Below, in pieces: positions 19,285-27,504 of a stretch of 64,000 bases of DNA. Source of the DNA: Rhodonellum sp041748555. Lineage in GTDB: Bacteria; Bacteroidota; Bacteroidia; Cytophagales; Cyclobacteriaceae. The notes under the pieces were generated by a model. It worked only from the letters and a program-made list of their open reading frames with translations. It was not told the origin of the DNA and made no database searches. The position numbers and the translations under genes were made by a program. Numbering within the stretch: position 1 is the stretch's first letter; every line of letters starts with the position of its first letter. The stretch is taken from NCBI GenBank assembly GCA_041748555.1, contig JBGTDA010000043.1, positions 1-64,000 of the forward strand. Direction: 5' to 3'.

Positions 19285-19340
19285 TTAAGATTATTAATTA
19301 AGGCATGATTTTGGTTTGAGTTTCGGAAACCCAAAAGAAT

Positions 19341-20123
19341 ATGTCTTCCAACTTTACTTTTTTGAAAGGAACATCCCCCATTGTTTGTACGGCCATCCAC
19401 GACGGACACGGTACACGAGATGAACTGAAGAATTTATTTAATCTCAGTGACTCAGAAAGATTGCGGGAAGAAGACCCGTTTACCTCAAAATGGGTCAATG
19501 TATCGGACAACCATATCATTGTTCACAGATCCCGATTTGAAACCGATTTAAACCGGCCTCGGGAGAAGGCCGTATACAAAAAACCTGAGGATGCCTGGGG
19601 ATTGCAAGTTTGGAAAGGCGAGCTAAACGAGGAAGTTGTTAAGGAGTCACTGAATTTATACGACGATTTTTATAGTAGATGCAAATCATTCTTTGACAAT
19701 TTGTTTATCTTAAATGAGAGAATCATTGTTTATGATATCCACACATATAACTATAGGCGAGAGGGAGTCGAAAAAGAAGCCGACCCAGCGAAAAACCCTG
19801 AAATAAATATCGGCACAAAAAATATGGACAGGGACCTATGGACTCCCATTATAAAGACGGTTATAGATCATTTTTCAAATTTTAATTATAATGGGCGGCA
19901 CCTGGATACCCGGGAAAACATAAAATTTACAGGTGGTCATTTTGGGCAATGGCTTTATGAGCAGTATGGCAATAAGATATGTCCGATAAGCATCGAATTT
20001 AAAAAATTCTTTATGGATGAACACACAGGTCAAGGTTTTGACCAGGACATTCAACTTATCAATAAAATGCTCAATTCATCCAAACAACCTGTATTGAAGG
20101 CATTAAATGAAATAATTCTATAA
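19341..20123 (+). CDS. N-formylglutamate amidohydrolase family protein
   Basis: 260 residues with the FGase pattern: a metal-ligand region TAIHDGHGTRDEL (about 17-29), HRSRFETDLNRPREKAVY (about 55-72), a catalytic DIHTYNYRR (about 135-143) and GGHFGQWL (about 193-200). The family hydrolyses N-formyl or N-acyl glutamate-type amides with a zinc centre; the real substrate here need not be formylglutamate. No histidine-utilisation genes are nearby. Instead it is first of a tight three-gene operon (8-bp gap to the next) with a DUF1704 peptidase and an ATP-grasp ligase, which points to processing of a peptide or amino-acid conjugate. Confidence 0.85.
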   Translation: MSSNFTFLKGTSPIVCTAIHDGHGTRDELKNLFNLSDSERLREEDPFTSKWVNVSDNHIIVHRSRFETDLNRPREKAVYKKPEDAWGLQVWKGELNEEVVKESLNLYDDFYSRCKSFFDNLFILNERIIVYDIHTYNYRREGVEKEADPAKNPEINIGTKNMDRDLWTPIIKTVIDHFSNFNYNGRHLDTRENIKFTGGHFGQWLYEQYGNKICPISIEFKKFFMDEHTGQGFDQDIQLINKMLNSSKQPVLKALNEIIL

Positions 20124-20131
20124 ACATCAAT

Positions 20132-21958
20132 ATGATTGATCCAAAACTGGTCAAATCAATAAGTAGATCCTTCAAAAACGGGAAGAGGATCCGGCGCAAT
20201 CTTCCTATGAACGGCAAATTGGTAATGGACCAAAAACTGCCCTATATCTGTGTTTACCGATTCAAAGAAACTCAGGATTTTTATCTTTCTTCGTTATTAA
20301 AAACCCAGGGAGCCTATCTTATTGCAAATGAGGAGTTGGATGTAAGCGAATTGTTAAGGGAATTGATTGCTGCTGCCATCAAGGATTTTAAATCCTATAT
20401 GGTGGTTGAGATTTGGAATAATTTACACTTACCGGAAGAAAAAAACATAGAAATTTGGCATCCCGGAGAAAAAATAGCGACAACGATTGAGGTTTTGGCA
20501 AAAGGTTTTCAAGGATTCAATAATTTATTGTCAGGTATATCGGTAACGTTAATAAATTCAAATAAGAGGCACCCGGATAATCTGGGCCCCCTGATCCCCC
20601 TGGACGAACTAAAAAAAACAGGGACGCTTTTGGTGGGAATTGCTATCCCATCCTTATTTAACGATCTAGAGGGTCTTCAGGAATACCCCATGTTTTTCAG
20701 GAGGATAAGAAGAAGTTTTGCAAGGGTAATCAAGCAGGCGGCTTATGAGTTTGTGAGGGTGCAGTCGGACAATAAATTTGAGCATTACCTTATGCTTGGC
20801 AAGACGCAGCTGGACAATCTTGCGCGATCTGCAGATAGAAGAATTTCGGCCATCAGCGAAAACATGGATTTCATCCTCAGGGTAACGCCGGTAAACAGTA
20901 CAGAGGAATGGGAAAAATTCCAGCGAAACAGATTTTTAAAGCTTCCTGATTTTACCTACCGCTTAATTTCACTGGACCCTGAAATTGAAAAAAGAAAGCT
21001 TTTCAATATCCCTATTGAAAATGTTGAACATCCCACGCTTGCTTTTTTATTGAGAGATAAAAGGATGGAACTGGAAAAACAGCTGATTATGCTGGAAGAA
21101 AGAGGCACCGGCAAATTCACGCACACAAGCGGCAGCGTTTACGGATATGTGGAGGATGATGTAAAAAAAACCGCAATCTCACTTTTGAGCGATGAGGTAC
21201 CCAATGAACAGGAAGAGTATGAAACCATAAATGCGGTGGGATTTGCCCGCGCAGCAGAAGCAGAGTTGGACAAATACCGGCCTTTTTTCCCAAATTTGTG
21301 TCTGACGGTAAAAATTAAAGACAACGTCAATGGATTAATAGTTTCAGGTCCGGAGCTGTCCGTCGGAAAGCATCTTCAAATCAGCGAATCCAGATTGAAT
21401 GCCCTGATTCAACATGAAGTAAGTACCCACATGTTGACGTATTGCAATGGGCACATGCAGCCACTTGAACTTATGTACGCTGGTTTTGCAGGGTATGAAC
21501 AGACGCAGGAAGGCATTGCGGTGTTATCAGAATATTTGGTAGGGGGATTGGATATCAATCGACTCAAACTACTTGCTGCAAGGGTGATAGCCGTTGATGC
21601 CCTGATAAAAGGTGCTGATTTTATTGAAACTTTCAACCTGCTTCATAAAGATTTTGGTTTCAAGGGTAAAACGGCCTTCACTATCAGTATGCGGGTACAT
21701 CGGGGAGGAGGCTATACCAAAGACGCAATTTACCTTAAGGGCTTGATGGAAGTGATGCGGTTTATAGAGAAAGGCGGTGATCTTTCAAGATTATATGGAG
21801 GGAAATTTGCTTTGAAACATCTCCCTCTCATAGAAGAACTTACTCATCTAAGAATATTGCAACAACCAAAACTTCCTGCCTATCTCCTGACTGAGGAGGC
21901 AGAGGAAAAGATAAAGAGAATAAAAAACGGAATGCAGTTAAAGGATCTTGTCAACTAA
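20132..21958 (+). CDS. DUF1704 / QEGLA-motif (MATCAP-like) metallocarboxypeptidase
   Basis: 608 residues. The C-terminal half carries the gluzincin-like motif HEVSTH (428-433) with a downstream QEGIA at 459-463 giving the glutamate ligand, the hallmark of the 'flavohemoglobin expression-modulating QEGLA motif' family (DUF1704). Eukaryotic relatives (MATCAP) remove the C-terminal tyrosine of tubulin, so a carboxypeptidase activity on Tyr/Phe-ended substrates is plausible. The N-terminal 200 residues are a separate alpha/beta region with FKSYMVVEIWNN. No signal peptide: cytoplasmic. It sits between an FGase and an ATP-grasp ligase. Bacterial substrate unknown. Confidence 0.87.
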   Translation: MIDPKLVKSISRSFKNGKRIRRNLPMNGKLVMDQKLPYICVYRFKETQDFYLSSLLKTQGAYLIANEELDVSELLRELIAAAIKDFKSYMVVEIWNNLHLPEEKNIEIWHPGEKIATTIEVLAKGFQGFNNLLSGISVTLINSNKRHPDNLGPLIPLDELKKTGTLLVGIAIPSLFNDLEGLQEYPMFFRRIRRSFARVIKQAAYEFVRVQSDNKFEHYLMLGKTQLDNLARSADRRISAISENMDFILRVTPVNSTEEWEKFQRNRFLKLPDFTYRLISLDPEIEKRKLFNIPIENVEHPTLAFLLRDKRMELEKQLIMLEERGTGKFTHTSGSVYGYVEDDVKKTAISLLSDEVPNEQEEYETINAVGFARAAEAELDKYRPFFPNLCLTVKIKDNVNGLIVSGPELSVGKHLQISESRLNALIQHEVSTHMLTYCNGHMQPLELMYAGFAGYEQTQEGIAVLSEYLVGGLDINRLKLLAARVIAVDALIKGADFIETFNLLHKDFGFKGKTAFTISMRVHRGGGYTKDAIYLKGLMEVMRFIEKGGDLSRLYGGKFALKHLPLIEELTHLRILQQPKLPAYLLTEEAEEKIKRIKNGMQLKDLVN

Positions 21959-21976
21959 CACTTAAACCAAAAGCAC

Positions 21977-23017
21977 ATGAAAATAGCGTTTATCATCAAT
22001 GACATCAAAACAGAAAGGGCCAACTTCACCACCATCTATCTGGCATTGGCTGCCCACAAAAGAGGGCATAAAGTATATATTTTGGGAGTAGGCGACCTCG
22101 GCTATTCTTCTGACGGCCACATGATAGCTCAGGCCAAAACAGTTGGTGATCAAACCTATAAAACCAAAGAAACATATTTCAAAGCTATTTCCAGTTCAAA
22201 GCCCATCAGCATAAGTTCAAGTGATCTTGATGTGCTTTTTTTGCGCAATGATCCTTCAGAAGACATCAACAGTCGCAACTGGGCTCAAAATGCTCCTTAT
22301 ATATTTGGGCAGATAGCCATGCGGGATGGTGTCATCGTGTTGAATCACCCCGGTAGTCTTTCCAATGCCATCAACAAAATGTATTTCCAGCATTTTCCGG
22401 AAATTCTCCGGCCCCAAACCATCATCACCCGTGATCAAAAAGAAATAGAGGAATTTTTTGAGGTTCAAAAACAAAGAATAATCCTGAAACCACTTCAGGG
22501 TTCGGGAGGTAAAAATGTCTTTATCGTTGATAAAAATTCAAAAGGTAATTTAAACCAGATTATTGAAGCCATCTCCACAGACGGTTTTATCATAGCGCAG
22601 GAGTATCTGCCAAAAGCAAAAGACGGGGATACCCGGTTTTTTATCATGAATGGCCTTCCATTACAAATCAAAGGTAAATATGCGGCTATGAAAAGAGTGA
22701 ATAAAGAAGGGGATATCCGTAGTAATATTCACGCAGGGGGCAAGGGAGTCAAAGCCGATGTAGATCAGGAAATGCTGGATCTGGTCCAGATCCTGAAACC
22801 AAAACTTGTTCAGGATGGGATGTTTTTGGTAGGAGTTGATATCGTTGGAGATAAGCTGATGGAGATAAATGTATTCAGCCCCGGTGCCCTGAATATGATC
22901 TCCACCATGTATGACCTTGATTTTGGCCAGGAGGTAATCAAAGCGATTGAGAACAAGGTGCTATACAAGAAAACGTATGGACAATATGTGGATAATATCA
23001 CATTGGCGACGTTGTAG
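21977..23017 (+). CDS. Glutathione synthase-like ATP-grasp ligase
   Basis: 346 residues with an N-terminal pre-ATP-grasp fold (MKIAFIINDIKTERANFTTI) resembling GshB, then an ATP-grasp domain: the lysine strand RIILKPLQGSGGKNVFIV (about 165-182), FIIAQEYLPKAKDGDTRFF, and the metal-binding LMEINVFSPGALN near 294-306. Enzymes of this type form an amide or peptide bond with ATP. No gshA is nearby and the operon partners are hydrolases, so the product is unlikely to be simply glutathione. Separated by 18 bp from the DUF1704 gene; a strong terminator follows. Confidence 0.88.
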   Translation: MKIAFIINDIKTERANFTTIYLALAAHKRGHKVYILGVGDLGYSSDGHMIAQAKTVGDQTYKTKETYFKAISSSKPISISSSDLDVLFLRNDPSEDINSRNWAQNAPYIFGQIAMRDGVIVLNHPGSLSNAINKMYFQHFPEILRPQTIITRDQKEIEEFFEVQKQRIILKPLQGSGGKNVFIVDKNSKGNLNQIIEAISTDGFIIAQEYLPKAKDGDTRFFIMNGLPLQIKGKYAAMKRVNKEGDIRSNIHAGGKGVKADVDQEMLDLVQILKPKLVQDGMFLVGVDIVGDKLMEINVFSPGALNMISTMYDLDFGQEVIKAIENKVLYKKTYGQYVDNITLATL

Positions 23018-23128
23018 GAATTTGACCGGAGTCCGATAACGGATGACGGAAGAACCAGCCACATTAGATTTGGAATAGATTTTGGCATTTTCTGGGAAGC
23101 TTGGCAATATCCAAATTCCGTTAACTTT

Positions 23129-23162
23129 AAAAACCTCCAAATAAGAAACTGGAGGTTTTTTT
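23129..23162 (+). terminator. Terminator of the amidohydrolase/DUF1704/ATP-grasp operon
   Basis: Stem AAAAACCTCCA / TGGAGGTTTTT with a 10-base loop and a run of seven T. It lies 110 bases after the ATP-grasp stop. Confidence 0.85.
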
Positions 23163-23490
23163 GAATTTAGTAGCCTCTGATAAACTGCTTCTTCTCTCGT
23201 TCCTACCATTTGAGCGTAAGGTTTAGTGGTTTTGTTTAACCCTCGATTATGCTGGTACAACTTCCTGTCTGGATTATCGCTAAGTGCTACTTAAATGTAA
23301 TTTTGGGAAAGGCTACTGAATGCGTAAAAGTAAAAAGTGTTCATTATTCAAAAGTAGATAAAAAAAGCCTGCTTTTCAGCGAGCTCCTGACTTCCGCTTA
23401 AAAATAGCCCCATTATATAACTGGAATGTAAGAGTTGCAAATGTGTTTTGGGGCATGGTTTAAATGCAAATGGGTTATTCTTTTACCTAA

Positions 23491-23661
23491 TTTCATTTAC
23501 GAATAAAAAAGAAGCTTTTTACCAACCAACCAATCTATTTTAATGCTCCTGAGGATGGGTTTTTGAATATCACCAATAATCCTGGGCCGATTGAAATGGT
23601 GAAAGGGGAAAAAATAGCTTTTAAAATCAGGCATTCTTCGAATCGGAAGGAGTCGGAATAA
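23491..23661 (+). pseudogene. C-terminal gene remnant
   Basis: A stop-bounded 56-codon frame without a plausible start reads LFTNQPIYFNAPEDGFLNIT, then NPGPIEMVKGEKIAFKI and ends at TAA 23659. It has the look of the last beta domain of an extracytoplasmic protein (short strands, GP turn). The 5' part is gone. Parent family not recognised. Confidence 0.35.
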
Positions 23662-23706
23662 GTCAGTACCGAGTGAGATTAAATTGTTGTAAGTTACCCG
23701 AAAATG

Positions 23707-23738
23707 AAAAAAACCCAGCCGGTCAGATGGGGTTTTTT
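23707..23738 (-). terminator. Terminator after the 254-aa unknown gene
   Basis: Stem AAAAAACCC / GGGTTTTTT, loop 13 bases; the minus-strand read-out ends with seven T. It lies 18 bases past the stop of the 23756 gene and could also act on rightward transcripts. Confidence 0.75.
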
Positions 23739-23755
23739 CTTCCGCATCTTTTCGA

Positions 23756-24520
23756 CTAAGTTTTATAATCTTTCAATGCAAATTCGTACATATAATATGC
23801 TAATTCCGTAAATTTTTCCTTTTCTTCAAGATTGTTTAATCCCTTCCTTATTTCTTCAAGACTTGGATTTTTAGATTTAATCCGGACCTTATTTAAAGTC
23901 AGTACACTATTAATTAAGTTTAAGGATTTTAAATTATTTTTTCCAATCAATTTTTTTCTATCAAGGCTGTAGTGGAAAAATGTAGGCGCTTGAAAACCCA
24001 CAATTTTATCAGGAAATACTTTTAAAACCGAGAGGGCAGTATTATTTTCCTTTAATTCAAAAAATATAGAAAGATCATCGAATTGACACCTTTGAATAAT
24101 ACTTATTAACATTAAAAAATATTTTTCAGGAATGTTTTTTCTAGCATAAGCTACTCCGATTTTTCCACAGATTCGGGCCTTCCTTTTGTCGTTTAGTTGG
24201 GTAATGTAGTAAAATAGCCTTTCAGCAAAGTCCTTCTCATTTGCTTGAATCATCAAAGAAAAGTCAATTCGCTCACTTTGGGTCAAGTTTTCAAATTCTT
24301 TCAAAAAATAGGCTAGTTGCTTTAATTCCACCCTCGTTTTCCAATCTTTAAGTCCTTCCATAAATGGCTTTAATAAGGAATAAGAAGGTAACCCCAAAAA
24401 AGTTGAAGTAACCAAATCGGATCCTGCTCCCATTATTTCTTCAGTTTTTTTAATTAAAGAATTTGATGATTCTTTAAAATTATTAGTTGAGATAAATTCT
24501 CCAAGCTCTTTATTATTCAT
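23756..24520 (-). CDS. Unknown 254-aa protein of the AT-rich island
   Basis: 254 residues, no recognised family. The N-terminus is polar, followed by a Gly/Ser-rich, possibly membrane-associating stretch (MGAGSDLVTSTFLGLPSYSL, about 30-50), then a mostly helical region with many Lys/Glu/Ile residues and a cysteine-containing middle (ARICGKIGVAYARKNIP). No enzymatic motif is seen. The codons are strongly AT-biased compared with flanking core genes. It lies 33 bp downstream of the 220-aa membrane protein and likely forms an operon with it. Location next to an integrase remnant and tRNA suggests horizontally acquired cargo; a defence or competition role is only a guess. Confidence 0.6.
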   Translation of the reverse strand: MNNKELGEFISTNNFKESSNSLIKKTEEIMGAGSDLVTSTFLGLPSYSLLKPFMEGLKDWKTRVELKQLAYFLKEFENLTQSERIDFSLMIQANEKDFAERLFYYITQLNDKRKARICGKIGVAYARKNIPEKYFLMLISIIQRCQFDDLSIFFELKENNTALSVLKVFPDKIVGFQAPTFFHYSLDRKKLIGKNNLKSLNLINSVLTLNKVRIKSKNPSLEEIRKGLNNLEEKEKFTELAYYMYEFALKDYKT

Positions 24521-24553
24521 TTATATGTTTGAATCAGATAATTAATCAATTTT

Positions 24554-25216
24554 TTATAATTTCGCGTCGAAATAAATTTCCCTGAAATCATTAAGCATTA
24601 TATTGTATAAACTTATAATGTTTACGCTTTGAGTAATTTTTGAATCAAAAATAGTGTGGGATAAAGTCGAAAAATGCAGGTAAAAAGATTCGGAATTAGG
24701 ATCTCTTGGTATTCCAAAAATATAATTTTGTTCAGAAAACAAATAAAATCTACTTTCATAATCCCAATATCTTTCCTCAATTTTCTTGATATTATTTTCA
24801 ATTCCTTTCCATCTTTCGTCAAGTTTAGAACTATCTATTAGAAGCAAATTCACATCCATTCTTTTTTTTAAATGAAACAGCCTGCTTTCAAATGATTTGA
24901 TTTTCCTTTTCCTTTCAATAATCAATTCCTTAACTTTTTCAATTGTTCTTGTATTTTCGTTCCAAATCTCTCTTAATTTATTAGGTGGAATTGTTACCGA
25001 TTCATTGTATACTTGGATATATTCTGTGAGTAAAGAAATAGTATCATAAATTATTACGAGTTTTTTCTCCAAAAGAACTTTCTCTTTATGTTGCTCAAGA
25101 TACCTGCTACCAAACCAAAAAGTAAACCCAATAAAAATCACTTGAATTATCATCATTCCAGCCATAATTATCCCGGAGACATTATCTACAGTAAAAATCC
25201 ATTCTTGAAAAGTCAT
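24554..25216 (-). CDS. Unknown single-pass membrane protein with coiled coil
   Basis: 220 residues. An N-out type start MTFQEWIFTVDN is followed by one membrane helix (about 14-36, GIIMAGMMIIQVIFIGFTFW), then a long basic/acidic helical region (about 40-165) with heptad-like RKRKIKSFESRLFHLKKRM and IEERYWDYESRFYLF. No enzymatic motif. Very AT-rich. First gene of a two-gene minus-strand unit with the 254-aa protein. A membrane sensor or effector is possible by layout, but nothing in the sequence identifies a function. Confidence 0.6.
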   Translation of the reverse strand: MTFQEWIFTVDNVSGIIMAGMMIIQVIFIGFTFWFGSRYLEQHKEKVLLEKKLVIIYDTISLLTEYIQVYNESVTIPPNKLREIWNENTRTIEKVKELIIERKRKIKSFESRLFHLKKRMDVNLLLIDSSKLDERWKGIENNIKKIEERYWDYESRFYLFSEQNYIFGIPRDPNSESFYLHFSTLSHTIFDSKITQSVNIISLYNIMLNDFREIYFDAKL

Positions 25217-25297
25217 ATTTATTTTTATTTAAGTTTGATCTAAGATATAATTCTTTTTTGTTTGTAGGCCTTCTATGGGGCTTTTCAAAAGAATTCT

Positions 25298-25921
25298 TCA
25301 CTCACCCAGGTAAGTATCTAACCTTTCCTGTCCTATTCCCACCCCATTTCCCGACCTAAAGATCTGGACAAGATCCGGGAGTGCTACGAAAAGCTTAGTG
25401 ACAGGCTTACGTAACTCATCCTTTGCAAGATTCAGATAAGTATTTACATCCTTCATGTGGGTCCAGACGGTGGATCTTTTAAGCTCCAGTTTCTTGCGAA
25501 GGTGAATTTCAAACTCCCTACACCACTTCACATTTACCGCGGAAAATGGAAGTAATTTGGGATTGAAAAATTTGATCTTTTTAAGGGTATTGGTATGGTT
25601 CTTTTTGGTGATTTCAGAAATATCTTTTTTCCGATATCGCTTATCAATATTGGCTTCCATATAACTGATAAAATCCTTTTTTAGGTTGAATTGATAATAC
25701 TCCTCCAAAAAAAATTCCATGGAAATTTCCTGATCACGAAGCCGATACTGAACAAAAATCTCATTACAGATACCAATGCCCTGAGTGATAATTAGCATAT
25801 TATCAGAATATTCCTTATCCCTTGGCGATCTCTTATTGATTTGTTGCTTTTCAAAATCATAATGAGATGCAGGCCAATATATTATTAAAGGTAGATATTT
25901 GGTCCTCCGATTAAAAGTCAC
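25298..25921 (-). pseudogene. Truncated tyrosine recombinase (integrase)
   Basis: 207 residues matching the N-terminal half of Bacteroidota tyrosine integrases: an arm-binding-like start (RTKYLPLIIYWPASHYDFEK, SDNMLIITQGIGICNEIF), then the SAM-like core-binding domain (FLEEYYQF, THMKDVNTYLNLAKDE). Homologous context then stops and is replaced by about 32 unrelated residues ending GQERLDTYLGE. The catalytic domain with its R-H-R-Y residues is missing, so it cannot recombine DNA. It lies 230 bp from the 3' end of tRNA-Leu, a usual integration site, and marks a decayed integrative element whose cargo is probably the two genes to its left. Confidence 0.8.
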
Positions 25922-26103
25922 TGCTATATAAAAAGCCCTGTTAGGCCTTCTTTGGTAATATTTTTTTGATAAGCATAGAGTTTAGCTATTTGCTTTTTTG
26001 CCTTCATTTCTGCCGAACAATGTGTTGTTTTAAGAAATAATATAATTGAAAAAGTGCGTTTCCTGCTTCCTGGTGAATTAATGATGCCGAACATTTTAAG
26101 GAC

Positions 26104-26139
26104 AAAAAAGGGCCATACAGTTAAGTAAAGCCCTTTTTT
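26104..26139 (-). terminator. Terminator after tRNA-Leu
   Basis: Stem AAAAAAGGGC / GCCCTTTTTT with a 16-base loop, 11 bases past the 3' end of the minus-strand tRNA. T6 follows on either strand. Confidence 0.8.
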
Positions 26140-26150
26140 CATCAATTTTG

Positions 26151-26234
26151 TACCCTGGGCCGGAGTCGAACCGGCACGAGTGTTACCTCATTGGTGTTTG
26201 AGACCAACGCGTCTACCAATTCCGCCACCAGGGC
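26151..26234 (-). tRNA. tRNA-Leu (anticodon CAA)
   Basis: An 84-nt minus-strand cloverleaf: acceptor GCCCTGG with CCAGGGT (a terminal G.U pair) and discriminator A; D arm GCG...CGC with AATTGGTAGA; anticodon stem TTGGT/ACCAA with loop CTCAAAC (anticodon CAA); a long class-II variable arm GAGGTAACACTC; T arm GCCGG-TTCGACT-CCGGC. CCA is not encoded. The long variable arm fits leucine. Its 3' end faces the broken integrase, making it the probable attachment site of the island. Confidence 0.95.
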
Positions 26235-26320
26235 ATTCCTGTAGTCTTTTTATGCCTACTCCCCGTTCCTTGCCGAACGGGTTGCAAATATGATTAAAGA
26301 TTTCAATCCATGCAAGAATC

Positions 26321-26617
26321 TCAAGGCAGTTCCATGATTTTTTTTGAGCTAAAAGCCATTGGCTTGTCGGTGAAAAGCGGTTTGGTGACCGCCCAGACAG
26401 TTTTAAAAAGCTCGGAATCACGGTATTGATCCAGCGCGCTTTCATCTTCCCAATAACTGTAGGTGCTGAAAATATTTCCCTCGTTTTCGTCCTGCCAAAG
26501 CTCAAGATGGGTGCATCCGGGAAAGCTTCGGATTTTTGCTTTGTTGGTTTCAAAATCCTCTAGAAACCTTTCCACTGCATCTTCTCTGAAAGTCATCCGT
26601 ACTATCCTGATCAACAT
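26321..26617 (-). CDS. Antibiotic biosynthesis monooxygenase (ABM) domain protein
   Basis: 98 residues from MLIRIVRMTF; a longer in-frame start at 26662 would run into the upstream gene and is rejected. The pattern VRMTFREDAVERFLEDFETNK, then FPGCTHLELWQDENE and FSTYSYWEDESALDQYRDS is the ferredoxin-like dimeric alpha/beta barrel of the ABM family, with the typical W.DE.A...Y..S ending. Members include small quinone or heme oxygenases, but many have unknown roles. It follows the SAM hydrolase-like gene by 1 bp, so the two are co-transcribed. Confidence 0.85.
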   Translation of the reverse strand: MLIRIVRMTFREDAVERFLEDFETNKAKIRSFPGCTHLELWQDENEGNIFSTYSYWEDESALDQYRDSELFKTVWAVTKPLFTDKPMAFSSKKIMELP

Positions 26618-26618
26618 A

Positions 26619-27398
26619 TCATTCTGCCACCTGTTCAAAATTGATAAAGATGGGGCTGTCATGTCTCAGTCCCAAAAGATCGGCTCCATGTCCATGGTTG
26701 ATGCCGATTTCCAAAAGGTCCAGACTGTTAAAGAAAGCAAAACAATCGCCCGGCTCTACATTGTCATAGGACTTATTAAGCGAATCAAGGGATTCACGGC
26801 TGAATTCTATTGAGAATTTTCCCGGATTCAGTTTTTCGAAAACATCTTTTCGGATATTGGTGATCAGGTTGCCGTAATTGTCCACTCGGATGACGTGACA
26901 GATGATCTGCTTTTTGGTCGCCTTGAACTGCCGTGGGATCATTTTTTTCATCTGCATCAGCGGGCCACCAAAATCATGAATGGCTGCTCCTGATGCTACT
27001 TTTGCGGCAATCGGAGCCAAAATATCCTTAGCTGGAAAGGTACTGTCTTTGATATGTATATCGGTAAACTTTACTATAATCCCCGGTTCATAATCTGTCA
27101 ATAAACTGAGCACACCGTTGTTGGGGCCGATAAAAATATGTTCTTCCAATTTAATCCCGATAAATCCATCTGTCATGGCGCTCGTCCCGTTTATAGCCAC
27201 TAAGTGGACTGTTCCTTTGGGGAAATCCTTATAAACTGCTTTGAGTATAAAAGCGGCATGGGCTATATCATAGGTGTCGATTTTATGGGAAATGTCAACG
27301 ATATTCAGCTGAGGATTAATGGCTAACATCTTAGCTTTTACAGCCGGGACATAATAATCCCGGTCTCCATAGTCCGATGTGAATGTTATGAGTGCCAT
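26619..27398 (-). CDS. SAM hydroxide adenosyltransferase (DUF62)
   Basis: 259 residues that open with TFTSDYGDRDYYVPAVKAKM, the DUF62 signature Asp-Tyr region binding SAM, followed by VDISHKIDTYDIAHAAFIL and FIGPNNGVLSLL (N-terminal domain) and a C-terminal beta barrel (HVIRVDNYGNLITNI; GDCFAFFNSLDLLEIGINHG). Enzymes of this family cleave S-adenosylmethionine to adenosine and methionine using a hydroxide activated by an Asp-Arg-His side-chain set. It is divergent from phoH and precedes the ABM gene with a 1-bp gap. Confidence 0.9.
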   Translation of the reverse strand: MALITFTSDYGDRDYYVPAVKAKMLAINPQLNIVDISHKIDTYDIAHAAFILKAVYKDFPKGTVHLVAINGTSAMTDGFIGIKLEEHIFIGPNNGVLSLLTDYEPGIIVKFTDIHIKDSTFPAKDILAPIAAKVASGAAIHDFGGPLMQMKKMIPRQFKATKKQIICHVIRVDNYGNLITNIRKDVFEKLNPGKFSIEFSRESLDSLNKSYDNVEPGDCFAFFNSLDLLEIGINHGHGADLLGLRHDSPIFINFEQVAE

Positions 27399-27504
27399 AT
27401 AAGCAAGTCAATTAAAATTTTGTATTTTTGTGATAGGTTTGAACAAAAATAGGAATTTTATTCCTTAACCGTAGCTTCAAACTTTTAAATCAAAAAGAAA
27501 TAGA

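Larger units (their letters stand above)
18766..19340. other. 575-bp intergenic region with a terminator and a possible gene remnant
   Basis: Between hflK (leftward) and the amidohydrolase (rightward). The first 350 bases are AT-rich with no open frame I can support. A hairpin terminator lies at 19123-19155. To its right, on the minus strand, a short frame 19284-19189 reads a protein-like tail (see separate entry). A promoter for the 19341 operon must lie here, but no convincing -33/-7 pair was found. Confidence 0.5.
23018..23755. other. 738-bp intergenic region bordering the accessory island
   Basis: Holds two good terminators (23129-23162 and 23707-23738) and a 56-codon plus-strand remnant at 23491-23661. 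The stretch 23170-23480 has no frame that I can support. It forms the left edge of the AT-rich accessory island. Confidence 0.5.

Noticed and set aside
23581..23589. Nine-base match (CCTGGGCCG) to the tRNA-Leu T-arm/acceptor, considered as the other attachment site of the island
   Set aside because: Nine bases are within chance for this length, neighbouring bases diverge, and real tRNA-derived att sites are usually longer.
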